A stretch of DNA of 30,671 nucleotides from Uruburuella suis (GTDB taxonomy: Bacteria > Pseudomonadota > Gammaproteobacteria > Burkholderiales > Neisseriaceae): NCBI RefSeq assembly GCF_004341385.1, contig NZ_SLXE01000030.1:1-30671 (forward strand), in the 5' to 3' direction. How positions within the stretch are numbered: the first letter of the stretch is position 1; each line of letters opens with the position of its first letter. This document shows, in pieces, positions 12,879-20,961 of this stretch. The notes under the pieces were generated by a model, which saw only the letters and a program-made list of their open reading frames with translations, was not told where the DNA came from and did no database searches. The translations under genes and the position numbers were made by a program.

Positions 12879-15626
12879 ATGCTTACTAATTTAGCCAAGA
12901 AAGTTTTTGGCAGCCGCAACGACCGTCTGCTCAAACAATATCGTAAAACCGTCGCTAAAATCAATGCTCGCGAAGCCGAGATCCAGGCGCTCAGCGATGA
13001 AGCGCTGCAAGCCAAAACCGCAGAATTCAAACAACGCCTGGCCAATGGCGCCACGCTCGAGAGCATGCTCGAAGAGGCTTTTGCCGTGTGCCGCGAAGCC
13101 AGCCGCCGTGTGTTGGGTATGCGCCATTTTGATGTGCAGCTGATTGGCGGCATGGTGCTGCATGAGGGCAAAATCGCCGAAATGCGCACCGGCGAGGGCA
13201 AAACGTTGGTGGCCACGCTGCCGGTGTATCTCAATGCGCTGGTCGGCAAAGGCGTGCATGTGGTAACGGTAAACGATTATCTGGCCGGGCGCGATGCGGG
13301 CATTATGGAGCCACTCTATAATTTTCTCGGCCTCAGCGTGGGTGTGATTGTGAGCGAGATGGAGCCTTTTTTCCGCCAAAGCGCCTACAATGCCGACATC
13401 ACGTATGGCACCAACAACGAATTTGGCTTTGATTATCTGCGCGACAATATGGTAACCGACCAATACGACAAAGTGCAGCGCGCACTCACATTTGCCGTGG
13501 TGGATGAAGTGGATTCGATTCTGATCGACGAAGCACGCACGCCGCTGATTATTTCCGGCCAAGCCGATGACAACGTGCAGCTTTATCAAGTGATGAACAC
13601 CGTGCCCGCCATGCTTGTGCGCCAGGAAACAGAAGAGGGCGAGGGCGATTATTGGGTGGATGAAAAAGCCCACACCGTGCTTTTGAGCGAGAGCGGTCAT
13701 GAGCGCGCCGAAGAAATTCTGGTGCAAATGGGTTTGCTCAAAGAAGGCGATTCGCTTTATTCCACCGGCAACATCATGCTGATGCACCATTTAATGGCCG
13801 CCTTGCGCGCACACAGCCTGTTTCACAAAGACCAACACTATGTGATTCAAGACGGCGAAATCGTGATTGTGGATGAATTCACCGGTCGTCTGATGAGCGG
13901 GCGCCGCTGGTCGGAAGGCCTGCACCAGGCGGTAGAAGCCAAAGAAGGCGTGGACATCAAACGCGAAAACCAAACGCTGGCTTCCATCACCTTCCAAAAC
14001 TACTTCCGCTTATATGACAAATTGGCCGGCATGACCGGCACGGCCGACACCGAAGCGTTTGAATTCCAAAGTATCTACGGCTTGGAAACCGTGATTATTC
14101 CCACCAACCGGCCGATGCAGCGCAAAGACGCCAACGACCAGATTTTCCGCACCGCCGAAGAAAAATACGAAGCCGTGGTGGCCGACATCAAGCGCTGCCA
14201 TGAAGCCGGCCAGCCCGTGCTGGTGGGCACCACCAGCATTGAAAACTCAGAATTGGTGGCCAAGCTGCTGAATCAGCAAGGTTTGCCGCACAATGTGTTG
14301 AATGCCAAAGAGCACGAGCGCGAGGCTTTGATTGTGGCGCAAGCCGGCAAAGCGGGCATGATTACCGTGGCCACCAATATGGCCGGCCGCGGCACCGATA
14401 TCGTGTTGGGTGGCAATGTGCAGCATCAAAGCCATGCCATCAATGCCGATGAGAGCCTCAGCGAAGAAGAAAAAGCCCGCCGCATTGCCGATTTGGAAAA
14501 CGGCTGGGAAGCCGAGCATGAAAAAGTGCTGGCCGCCGGCGGCCTGCACATAATCGGCACCGAGCGCCACGAGAGCCGCCGTATCGACAACCAGCTGCGC
14601 GGCCGTGCCGGCCGCCAGGGCGACCCCGGCTCCAGCCGCTTTTATCTTTCATTTGAAGATCCGCTCTTGCGCCTGTTTGCGCTCGACCGCGCCGCCGCCA
14701 TTCTCAACCGCTTGGCACCGGAGCGCGGCGTGGCCATCGAGCACGGCCTGCTCACCCGCCAAATCGAAGGCGCACAACGCAAAGTGGAAGGCCGCAACTT
14801 CGATATGCGCAAACAAGTGCTGGAATACGATGACGTGGCCAACGACCAGCGCAAAGTGATCTATCATCAGCGCAACGAAATCCTGACCAGCAAAGAAGTG
14901 ACCGATTTGGCCAAAGACATCCGCGAAGAAGTGGTGGGCGACTTGGTTGATCTGCACATGCCGCCCGACAGCATGGAAGAGCAATGGGATCTGCCTGCAT
15001 TGGAAGCGCAGCTTGCCGGCGAATTCAGAGTGCATGCCGATATCCAGGGCTGGCTGAAAGCAGAAAACACGCTGGATAACCAAGAAGTCAAAGCGCGCCT
15101 GATCGCCCAAGTGGAGCAGGAATATGCTGAAAAAGTGGCCGTGGTGGGCGAGCAAACCATGAGCGGCTTTGAGCGCAATGTGATGCTGCAAGTGATCGAC
15201 AGCAACTGGCGCGAACATTTGGCGGCCATGGATTATCTGCGTCAAGGCATCCATCTGCGCGGCTACGCACAGAAAAATCCCAAGCAAGAATACAAGCGCG
15301 AAGCATTCGCCATGTTTGAAAGCCTGTGGAGCGGCATCAAACACAATATCGCCACGCTGCTGACTTCTGTGCAGATTGAGCGCAACGAAGATGCCGTGAT
15401 GGAGCAAACGCCGGTAGAAATGCAGGCTGTGCACTCCGGTGCACCGGCGATGACCGATGTGTTGGGCGAATCGCGCACCGATTTGGCCACCGAAGCATTT
15501 GACCCGACCGGCAACGATTTCAGCCCCGAAACGCTGGCCGCCCAAGGCCGCTCGGTGCACCGCAATGATCCCTGCCCCTGCGGCAGCGGGTTGAAATACA
15601 AACATTGCCACGGCAAATTGTCTTGA
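12879..15626 (+). CDS. secA: Preprotein translocase ATPase SecA
   Basis: This is the 915 aa motor of the Sec translocase; it pushes unfolded preproteins through SecYEG using ATP. It shows Walker A MRTGEGKT at 102-109, the NDYLAGRDA region, Walker B DEVD at 209-212 with DEARTPLIISG, the preprotein-binding domain, and motif VI in RRIDNQLRGRAGRQGDPGS. A C-terminal zinc finger, CPCGSGLKYKHCHG (Cys899, Cys901, Cys910, His911), binds SecB and lipids. The length is normal for proteobacterial SecA. The gene stands alone, divergent from dciA. A strong terminator follows. No SecM-like leader gene is seen upstream. Confidence 0.98.
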   Translation: MLTNLAKKVFGSRNDRLLKQYRKTVAKINAREAEIQALSDEALQAKTAEFKQRLANGATLESMLEEAFAVCREASRRVLGMRHFDVQLIGGMVLHEGKIAEMRTGEGKTLVATLPVYLNALVGKGVHVVTVNDYLAGRDAGIMEPLYNFLGLSVGVIVSEMEPFFRQSAYNADITYGTNNEFGFDYLRDNMVTDQYDKVQRALTFAVVDEVDSILIDEARTPLIISGQADDNVQLYQVMNTVPAMLVRQETEEGEGDYWVDEKAHTVLLSESGHERAEEILVQMGLLKEGDSLYSTGNIMLMHHLMAALRAHSLFHKDQHYVIQDGEIVIVDEFTGRLMSGRRWSEGLHQAVEAKEGVDIKRENQTLASITFQNYFRLYDKLAGMTGTADTEAFEFQSIYGLETVIIPTNRPMQRKDANDQIFRTAEEKYEAVVADIKRCHEAGQPVLVGTTSIENSELVAKLLNQQGLPHNVLNAKEHEREALIVAQAGKAGMITVATNMAGRGTDIVLGGNVQHQSHAINADESLSEEEKARRIADLENGWEAEHEKVLAAGGLHIIGTERHESRRIDNQLRGRAGRQGDPGSSRFYLSFEDPLLRLFALDRAAAILNRLAPERGVAIEHGLLTRQIEGAQRKVEGRNFDMRKQVLEYDDVANDQRKVIYHQRNEILTSKEVTDLAKDIREEVVGDLVDLHMPPDSMEEQWDLPALEAQLAGEFRVHADIQGWLKAENTLDNQEVKARLIAQVEQEYAEKVAVVGEQTMSGFERNVMLQVIDSNWREHLAAMDYLRQGIHLRGYAQKNPKQEYKREAFAMFESLWSGIKHNIATLLTSVQIERNEDAVMEQTPVEMQAVHSGAPAMTDVLGESRTDLATEAFDPTGNDFSPETLAAQGRSVHRNDPCPCGSGLKYKHCHGKLS

Positions 15627-15647
15627 GCTTCAGACGGCCTTGATGCC

Positions 15648-15687
15648 AAAAGCCCCATTTCGCAGAGTCTGCAGAATGGGGCTTTTT
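15648..15687 (+). terminator. Rho-independent terminator of secA
   Basis: AAAAGCCCCATT pairs with AATGGGGCTTTT around a loop of about 15 bases, followed by T-rich sequence. An uptake sequence at about 15630-15640 lies between the stop codon and the stem. Confidence 0.85.
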
Positions 15688-15822
15688 ATGGCTGCCAAAT
15701 TTAGGATGCCGTATAGAACAACGCAGTATGCGTTCCGCCACAACAGAGTAGGGTGTGATTAGTTGCGTTTTGGCGGCGTAATCGTATACGCATGCGACAA
15801 GGCGTGTTTCGCAACAGTCAAA

Positions 15823-15858
15823 GAGGCCGTTTGAAATGCCAAAGTTTCAGACGGCCTC
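15823..15858. terminator. Imperfect uptake-sequence inverted repeat
   Basis: GAGGCCGTTTGAAA and TTTCAGACGGCCTC form a stem with one mismatch around 8 bases. It lies in the 376 bp gap between converging secA and rplS. The rest of that gap, 15690-15822 and 15859-15952, shows no gene or recognised repeat. Confidence 0.5.
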
Positions 15859-15953
15859 GTACAGTCTGTATTCAAAATATTTTAATCTTTGAAATCCTTT
15901 TTGAATGAGGCTTTCATTAATTTTCAGCTTGAAATTTGTCTCTCGTGCGGCAA

Positions 15954-15979
15954 TAAAAAATACCCGCTAAAAGCGGGTA
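15954..15979 (-). terminator. Rho-independent terminator of the rpsP-rimM-trmD-rplS operon
   Basis: On the minus strand, TACCCGCT and AGCGGGTA flank a TTT loop and are followed by TTTTTT. It starts 23 bases after the rplS stop. Confidence 0.9.
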
Positions 15980-16002
15980 TTGAGCCATTGGGCGGCTGTG
16001 AA

Positions 16003-16368
16003 TCAGCCTTTGCGTGCCGGCAGTTTTTCTTTGATGCGGGCAGCTTTACCAGTGAGGCCGCGCAGGTAGTAGAGCTTGGCGCGACGCACGTCACCACGGC
16101 GTTTAACTTCGATTTTTTCCACTTGCGGAGAGTAGAGTTGGAAAGTACGCTCAACGCCTTCGCCGCTGGAGAGCTTGCGCACGATGAAGTTGCTGTTCAG
16201 GCCGCGGTTACGGCGGGCGATGACCACGCCTTCGTAAGCCTGCAAACGGCTGCGGCTGCCCTCAACCACGCGCACGGATACCACAACGGTGTCACCCGGT
16301 GCAAATTCGGGGATGGCTTTGTTCAAGCGAGCAATTTCTTCTTGCTCTAATTGTTGGATCAAGTTCAT
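16003..16368 (-). CDS. rplS: 50S ribosomal protein L19
   Basis: This 121 aa ribosomal protein lies at the 30S-50S interface. It shows the standard L19 pattern: N-terminal helix MNLIQQLEQEEIARLNKAIP, the GDTVVVSVRVVEGSRSRLQAYEGVVIA barrel region, GVERTFQLYSPQVEKIEVKRRGDVRRAKLYYLRG, and a basic end KEKLPARKG. It is the last gene of a four-gene operon and starts two bases after the trmD stop, so translational coupling is likely. AGGA upstream of the start lies at the trmD end. Confidence 0.97.
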   Translation of the reverse strand: MNLIQQLEQEEIARLNKAIPEFAPGDTVVVSVRVVEGSRSRLQAYEGVVIARRNRGLNSNFIVRKLSSGEGVERTFQLYSPQVEKIEVKRRGDVRRAKLYYLRGLTGKAARIKEKLPARKG

Positions 16369-16370
16369 TT

Positions 16371-17129
16371 TTAGTCCTGGTTATAATGGGATTCTCGTTC
16401 CTCTTGCTTTATTTCATGTAAGAGCCTAGATTCCTGTGGGGTTAATTCGCGCTTTTCCAATAAATCGGGGCGGCGCGCTAAAGTGCGTTGCAGCGATTGC
16501 TTTAATCGCCACTGTGCAATCAGGGCGTGGTTGCCCGAGCGCAATATCTCGGGAACCGCCATGCCCTGAAATTCTATCGGGCGGGTGTAGTGTGGGCAGT
16601 CGAGCAGGCCGTTGGCAAAAGAATCTTGCTCGGCCGACTGCATATCGCCCAACACGCCGGGCAGCAGCCTCAACACGGCATCCATCAGCATCATGGCGGG
16701 CAATTCGCCGCCGGAAACCACAAAGTCGCCAATGCAGATTTCTTCATCGATGCTTTGGGCAAGCACGCGCTCGTCTATGCCTTCGTAGCGGCCGCAAACC
16801 AAAATCAGATTATCCAAACGAGCCAATTCGCCGACTTTTTGATGGTCGAGCGGCCGGCCTTGCGGGCTCAGATAAACGGTTTTGCTGCTGCCTGTGTGTT
16901 GTGTACGGGCTTCTTCGATGGCTGCCTGCAAGGGCGGTGCCATCATAATCATGCCGGGGCCGCCGCCAAATGGGCGATCGTCGATGTAGCCCAGTTTATT
17001 GTCGGCAAAGCGGCGCGGGTTGATGGCGTTGAATTGCCATAAATCCTGCTTTTTTGCCCGTCCGGTTACGCCGTATTCGGTAATGCTGTCAAACATTTCC
17101 GGAAATAGGGTAATGGCCTGGATCAACAT
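16371..17129 (-). CDS. trmD: tRNA (guanine-N1)-methyltransferase TrmD
   Basis: This 252 aa SPOUT methyltransferase makes m1G37 in tRNAs that read C-starting codons, preventing +1 frameshifts. Seen are LFPEMFDSITEYGVTGRA at the start, the DDRPFGGGPGMIMMAPPL loop, and the knotted AdoMet site with VCGRYEGIDERV and EICIGDFVVSGGELPAMMLMD. A C-terminal helical domain contains PHYTRPIEF and VPEILRSGNHALIAQWR. Its ATG shares one base with the rimM stop (TGATG), indicating coupled translation. The length is typical. Confidence 0.97.
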   Translation of the reverse strand: MLIQAITLFPEMFDSITEYGVTGRAKKQDLWQFNAINPRRFADNKLGYIDDRPFGGGPGMIMMAPPLQAAIEEARTQHTGSSKTVYLSPQGRPLDHQKVGELARLDNLILVCGRYEGIDERVLAQSIDEEICIGDFVVSGGELPAMMLMDAVLRLLPGVLGDMQSAEQDSFANGLLDCPHYTRPIEFQGMAVPEILRSGNHALIAQWRLKQSLQRTLARRPDLLEKRELTPQESRLLHEIKQEERESHYNQD

Positions 17130-17638
17130 CAGTAATCCAAGCCCCAGTCGGCGGTGATGGTGCGGCTGTCGTTATCGACATGGTCGATATAATGGGCAAC
17201 GAAAGGAATCAGCTTTTGGCCGTGCTCGCCGTTGACCATCAGCACATCGTGCGCGCCGGTTTCCATCAGATTGGCAACTTTGCCCAATTCGATGCCTTCG
17301 CGGTTGACAACACGCATGCCGACCAGATCTGCCCAGTAATATTCGCCTTCTTCGGCGGGGGCGAAATCGGCGCGGTCGATTTCGATGGTGTAGCCGCGCA
17401 GGGCAAAGGCTTCGTCGCGCCCGTCTATGCCGGTGAATTTAACCTGCAATTCGCCATTGGCGACTTTGCCGGCTTCTAATGTAACGCTTAAATTCTGACC
17501 GTCTTTTGAGAGCTGCCACTCGGGGTAGTCCAGCAGGCTGTCGGCGTGCTCGGTGTTGGCGGCGATTTTAAGCCAGCCTTTTACGCCGAAAACGCCTTTG
17601 ATGTAGCCCATGGCTACCAGTTGTTGAGTGTCGGTCAT
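17129..17638 (-). CDS. rimM: Ribosome maturation factor RimM
   Basis: This 169 aa 16S rRNA processing factor acts on the 30S head and binds S19. The N-terminal RimM domain begins LVAMGYIKGVFGVKGWLKI. The C-terminal PRC-barrel includes EYYWADLVGMRVVNREGIELG, the conserved GAHDVLMVNG and IPFVAHYIDHVD. The frame is open to 17692, but the extra codons overlap rpsP. The ATG at 17638 leaves a 16 base gap after the rpsP stop. Tight spacing with trmD and rpsP fits one operon. Confidence 0.95.
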   Translation of the reverse strand: MTDTQQLVAMGYIKGVFGVKGWLKIAANTEHADSLLDYPEWQLSKDGQNLSVTLEAGKVANGELQVKFTGIDGRDEAFALRGYTIEIDRADFAPAEEGEYYWADLVGMRVVNREGIELGKVANLMETGAHDVLMVNGEHGQKLIPFVAHYIDHVDNDSRTITADWGLDY

Positions 17639-17654
17639 GGCAGTGTTGCTTGGC

Positions 17655-17903
17655 TTAGGCGGCAGCTTGCTGCTCTTTAACCAGCTTGGCAACGGCTTCG
17701 CTCATTTGCGCGCCTTGGCCTACCCAGTGGTTCAAGCGCTCGGCGTTGAGGCGCACGCGCTCTTGCTTTTCGTTGGCAACGGGGTTGTAGAAGCCTACGC
17801 GCTCAATAAAACGGCCGTCGCGGCGGTTGCGTGAGTCGGCAACCACTACGTTGTAAAACGGACGGTGTTTTGAGCCGCCACGGGCTAAACGGATAACTAC
17901 CAT
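17655..17903 (-). CDS. rpsP: 30S ribosomal protein S16
   Basis: This 82 aa protein is needed for 30S assembly. It begins MVVIRLARGGSKHRPFYNVV and contains ADSRNRRDGRFIERVGFYNP and LNAERLNHWVGQGAQMSEAV, all standard S16 segments. It is the first gene of the operon rpsP-rimM-trmD-rplS. GAAGGA upstream of the ATG serves as ribosome binding site. A good promoter lies 43-72 bases upstream of the start codon. Confidence 0.97.
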   Translation of the reverse strand: MVVIRLARGGSKHRPFYNVVVADSRNRRDGRFIERVGFYNPVANEKQERVRLNAERLNHWVGQGAQMSEAVAKLVKEQQAAA

Positions 17904-17945
17904 GTTGATTCCTTCTGTGAAAATCGTGGATATAGAAAACCGCTA

Positions 17946-17975
17946 ATTTTAGGGCAGTTTGTGGTTGCTATGCAA
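17946..17975 (-). promoter_or_regulatory. Promoter of the rpsP operon
   Basis: On the minus strand, TTGCAT (17975-17970) and TAAAAT (17951-17946) are separated by 18 bp. Each is close to the sigma-70 consensus. The site lies immediately upstream of rpsP, right after the stop of the preceding gene. Confidence 0.6.
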
Positions 17976-17979
17976 GCAT

Positions 17980-20226
17980 TTATTGCCTTGATTTACGTTT
18001 GGTGTTGTTTGCAGGCGGCAAAAGGTCGAGTATGGCTTCGGCTATTTCCGAATCGTGGGGCGAGGGTGAAAGTGTAAAGCCGAGTTTTTCGGCCAGCTTC
18101 AACATCGGCAGATTGGATTTGAGGATTTCCGCACCCATGCGCCGATAGCCTTGGCGGGCGGCTAAGGCGATGATTTCCTGCATTAAAGCAAAAGCCAAGC
18201 CTTGGCCGTGCATGCTTTCGGCCACGCTGATGCCGAATTCGCATTGCTCGGGAAAGTGTGTGCAGCTGAAGCGCCCCACGCCCAGCAGCTTGCCCTCGGC
18301 ATCTTCGGCGGTAAACGCGCCTTCGCGTTGGTAGTCGAGATTGCAAAAGCTGGCAAGCGTGCTTTGGCTGAGCGCTTTCACATGCGCCATAAAGCGGCTT
18401 TGGCGGCTTTTTTCCGGTAGGTTTTGCACATATTGCTGCTCAAGCTCGGCATCTTCAGGTGTCATCGCGCGGATGGGAATGGTTTGGCCGTTTTTGAGGG
18501 TGAACAGCGGCTGCTCGGCGCGGGGGTAGGGGGTGCGCACATTGATGGCGGTGTGCGCGGCGGATGCGGGCGTAGCGGTGATTTTCACGTTGCCATCGGG
18601 CTGAAGCGTGAGGTCGAGCCGGTTGAGGTGTGGCGCGTGGGTGAGCAGCGCGTTGAGGCTGTAGAGCAGCTGGTAGATGGTTTTTTGCTGGCGCTTCAGG
18701 CCGAATTGCTGTATCAGCCGTTCGGCTTGCAAGGTGTTGAAGGGAGGCAGTAAAGCCATGGTTTGCGCGGCGCTGCGGGCAAACAAAGCGACACCATAAC
18801 GGGGATGGATATGAAACAACAGCGCAATATCGCCGGCGTGTGTTGGGGCAGTGTGTTCGGGCAGATGCAGGGCTTGGGCGAGCTGCGCAGGCGTGGGCGC
18901 TTGCGCGGCGGAGAGTGCGGCCAAGTCGGGCATTTTCAGATAGGCCGGCCGGGGCTTGGCGGTTTGGATGCGCAAGGCTTTTAATTCGTGGTTGTGGTGG
19001 TGGTAGAAAAAAGCCCGCAAAGCCTGGCCGGTGTTGCGAAATTGCAGCAGGCCGTCTGAAAGCGGGCTGCTGATAAATAATGGCTTTTGGTGTTGTTGCT
19101 GCAATTGCTGCAGGGCGTGGGTGATTTCGGCTTCGTTGCTTTGAGCGGTAGGCACCACCAGCGCGAGCAAGGCTTCGGTGTGGTGGCTTTGCAGATTGTT
19201 TTCGGCCAAGCCGCGGTAGTGCAGGGTGCTGGGGTTGCTGCCGATATAGCCATTGTGGCTTTCAGACGGCGTGTGGTTGCGGTCGGCCATTTGCAGGGCG
19301 ATGCCGAATGAGGCTGCTTGTGATTGCAGCCAGTCGCAAGGCGTGTTGGCAATCACATGCAGCTTTTTGGCATCGAGTTTGCCGCAAGCCAAGGCATGGA
19401 TAGCGGCGAGCATTTCATCGGGCGTGAAGGTAACGAGAAAGCCGCAATAGCGCGAAAGGTGGCGCAAGATGGCTTGCTCTTCTTCGTCAGCATGGTGGGT
19501 GCAGTGCAAAATCACCGATTTTTGGCGTGTCAGGTGGCGGATGGCGCTGAATAAATCGCGCAAAGGCTCGTCGGGATTGTATTCAAGCACAACCAAGCGG
19601 GTGAGCGGGTCGCTATCGAGGGCATCAAGCAGCTCGGCGGAATGGGTTTGGCCGAGGCCCGGTTGCAGGCTGATGTGGCGCGATAAGCCCAGTTTGGCGC
19701 GGGAAAGCACCGATAATATGCCGGCACCGGTGGCGGCATGCCAGCTGATCACGGCCACATTGCCTGCGCTCAAGCGGGCAGGATAGATGCCGCTGTTGAG
19801 TCCGTTGGCGGGCACTTGGATGGCGGCCGGGGTGCAGGCGGTGATGTGCAAGCCCAAGCGGGCGGCGCTTTGGATGGCGGCCTGCGCTTGCGGCAGGGCA
19901 TCGGCAGATTGGTTTTCCCAATCCTGCACCAGCACCACATGGCGTATCTGCTTTTTGTGACAGGCTTTAAACAAGGCTTCGTAGCTTGCGGCGGGAGTGA
20001 GAATCAGCGCCACATCGGCCGCTTCGCTGATGCGGCTGAGGTTTGGATAGGCTTTGAGGCCGCCTACGCTTTTGTGACGCAGGTTGACTGGGGTGATTTT
20101 GCCTTGAAACGGCGCGCGCAGCAAAGCGCTTAACACGCGCTCGCCTAAGCTGTGCGGCCGCTCGCTCGCGCCGATAACAATGATGTGCTGCGGTTCAAAT
20201 AGTGCATCAAAAAGATGTTTGCTCAT
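17980..20226 (-). CDS. CoA-binding / GNAT protein acetyltransferase (Pat/PatZ-like)
   Basis: This is a large 748 aa protein. An acetyl-CoA synthetase (NDP-forming) type part is fused to a C-terminal GNAT domain, the layout of protein lysine acetyltransferases such as PatZ/YfiQ. The CoA-binding Rossmann fold opens with IIVIGASERPHSLGERVL and continues into ADVALILTPAAS. The succinyl-CoA-ligase-like part follows (NVAVISWHAATGAGILSVL, then RLVVLEYNPDEPLRDLF). The GNAT domain from about residue 585 has IPIRAMTPEDAELEQQYV, FGISVAESMHGQGLAFALMQ and GYRRMGAEIL. It is about 140 residues shorter than E. coli PatZ, mainly in the ATP-grasp region. The ATG at 20226 has GGGAG upstream; the frame is open to 20409 but that DNA is intergenic in character. 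Confidence 0.82.
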   Translation of the reverse strand: MSKHLFDALFEPQHIIVIGASERPHSLGERVLSALLRAPFQGKITPVNLRHKSVGGLKAYPNLSRISEAADVALILTPAASYEALFKACHKKQIRHVVLVQDWENQSADALPQAQAAIQSAARLGLHITACTPAAIQVPANGLNSGIYPARLSAGNVAVISWHAATGAGILSVLSRAKLGLSRHISLQPGLGQTHSAELLDALDSDPLTRLVVLEYNPDEPLRDLFSAIRHLTRQKSVILHCTHHADEEEQAILRHLSRYCGFLVTFTPDEMLAAIHALACGKLDAKKLHVIANTPCDWLQSQAASFGIALQMADRNHTPSESHNGYIGSNPSTLHYRGLAENNLQSHHTEALLALVVPTAQSNEAEITHALQQLQQQHQKPLFISSPLSDGLLQFRNTGQALRAFFYHHHNHELKALRIQTAKPRPAYLKMPDLAALSAAQAPTPAQLAQALHLPEHTAPTHAGDIALLFHIHPRYGVALFARSAAQTMALLPPFNTLQAERLIQQFGLKRQQKTIYQLLYSLNALLTHAPHLNRLDLTLQPDGNVKITATPASAAHTAINVRTPYPRAEQPLFTLKNGQTIPIRAMTPEDAELEQQYVQNLPEKSRQSRFMAHVKALSQSTLASFCNLDYQREGAFTAEDAEGKLLGVGRFSCTHFPEQCEFGISVAESMHGQGLAFALMQEIIALAARQGYRRMGAEILKSNLPMLKLAEKLGFTLSPSPHDSEIAEAILDLLPPANNTKRKSRQ

Positions 20227-20466
20227 AAATGAATGCTCCCTGCTTTCAGACGGCCTCAATGGACTTATCTTAATATAAATAAACGATATAAACAAACACA
20301 GGCCGTCTGAAAAAAAATGATGCAAAACATGCAGATTCGGATGGGGTTTGCGCAGCGTGTGGATGACCATGCGGCAGGATGCGGGTAAGCTGTTTTGATG
20401 TGGAATCAAGGATGAGCGTTGTATGATGCCTGTTCAAATAAATAAACATCATTGCATGGCACGAAA

Positions 20467-20495
20467 AGGCCGTCTGAAAGGGTTTCAGACGGCCT
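20467..20495. terminator. Paired uptake sequences in the 20.2-21.0 kb gap
   Basis: AGGCCGTCTGAAA and TTTCAGACGGCCT flank 3 bases. There is no adjacent gene end and no T-run, so it may serve uptake only. Confidence 0.55.
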
Positions 20496-20623
20496 ATGGG
20501 CTTTGTTGCAACTTAAAACCGATGCGTGCGCAATGTATGCGGATTATGCTGCTTTGGGTGGCGTGCCTACCTACGCAGCTGCATAATGGCCATTTAAATA
20601 GACATTATCAACATGGCATGCAG

Positions 20624-20652
20624 AGGCCGTCTGAAAACCTTTCAGACGGCCT
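20624..20652. terminator. Second paired uptake sequence in the same gap
   Basis: AGGCCGTCTGAA and its reverse complement flank about 5 bases, followed by TTTG. It lies just before a TATAGTG repeat terminus at 20659. Confidence 0.5.
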
Positions 20653-20658
20653 TTGTTA

Positions 20659-20780
20659 TATAGTGAAATGCAAGAAAAGTGACACGGAACGCCATTTTAC
20701 AACGGCGTAGGTTGGGTTGATAAACCCAACGTTTCAGACGGCTTGTGGATTTGTTGGGTTTGCAACCCAACCTACCCGCT
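20659..20780. mobile_element. Right-truncated relative of the 258-408 element, inverted
   Basis: It starts TATAGTGAAATGCAAGAAAA and includes GGCGTAGGTTGGGTTGATAA, then an uptake sequence and AACCCAACCTACCCG. This is the reverse complement order of the element at 258-408. The far terminus (GTGAC plus the CACTATA end) is missing, and a Correia-core element begins 12 bp later. The rest of the 735 bp gap (20227-20961) holds two paired uptake sequences and no gene. Confidence 0.7.
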
Positions 20781-20791
20781 GAAAAGCTTTC

Positions 20792-20894
20792 ATACCAATC
20801 CAAAAAATAACCTAACTTCGTTGTCTCGCCTTGCCGTACTATTTGTACTGTCTGCGGCTCGCCGCCTTGTTAGCTTACTTTTTTGAATTGGTAT
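20792..20894 (+). mobile_element. Correia-core element, copy 3
   Basis: It begins ATACCAATCCAAAAAATAAC and ends TTTTTTGAATTGGTAT, so its termini are the best-preserved inverted repeats of the three copies. The core TCTCGCCTTGCCGTACTATT, then TGTACTGTCTGCGGCTCGCC, is very close to the classical Correia core. It sits 67 bp downstream of the aroB stop, in the 3' region of the pil-aro cluster. Confidence 0.82.
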
Positions 20895-20961
20895 CAGACG
20901 GCCTTTGTCATATTGATGAGTGCGCTGCGGCATTTATTTTGACATTCAAACAAGCGGATAC

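Noticed and set aside
12891..13790. Leftward open frame of 299 codons inside secA
   Set aside because: It is a shadow of secA with no family pattern; the same holds for 14649-15611.
20227..20409. 61-codon N-terminal extension of the Pat-like gene
   Set aside because: It covers an uptake sequence and lacks similarity to the CoA-binding fold, which begins right after the ATG at 20226 with its GGGAG site.
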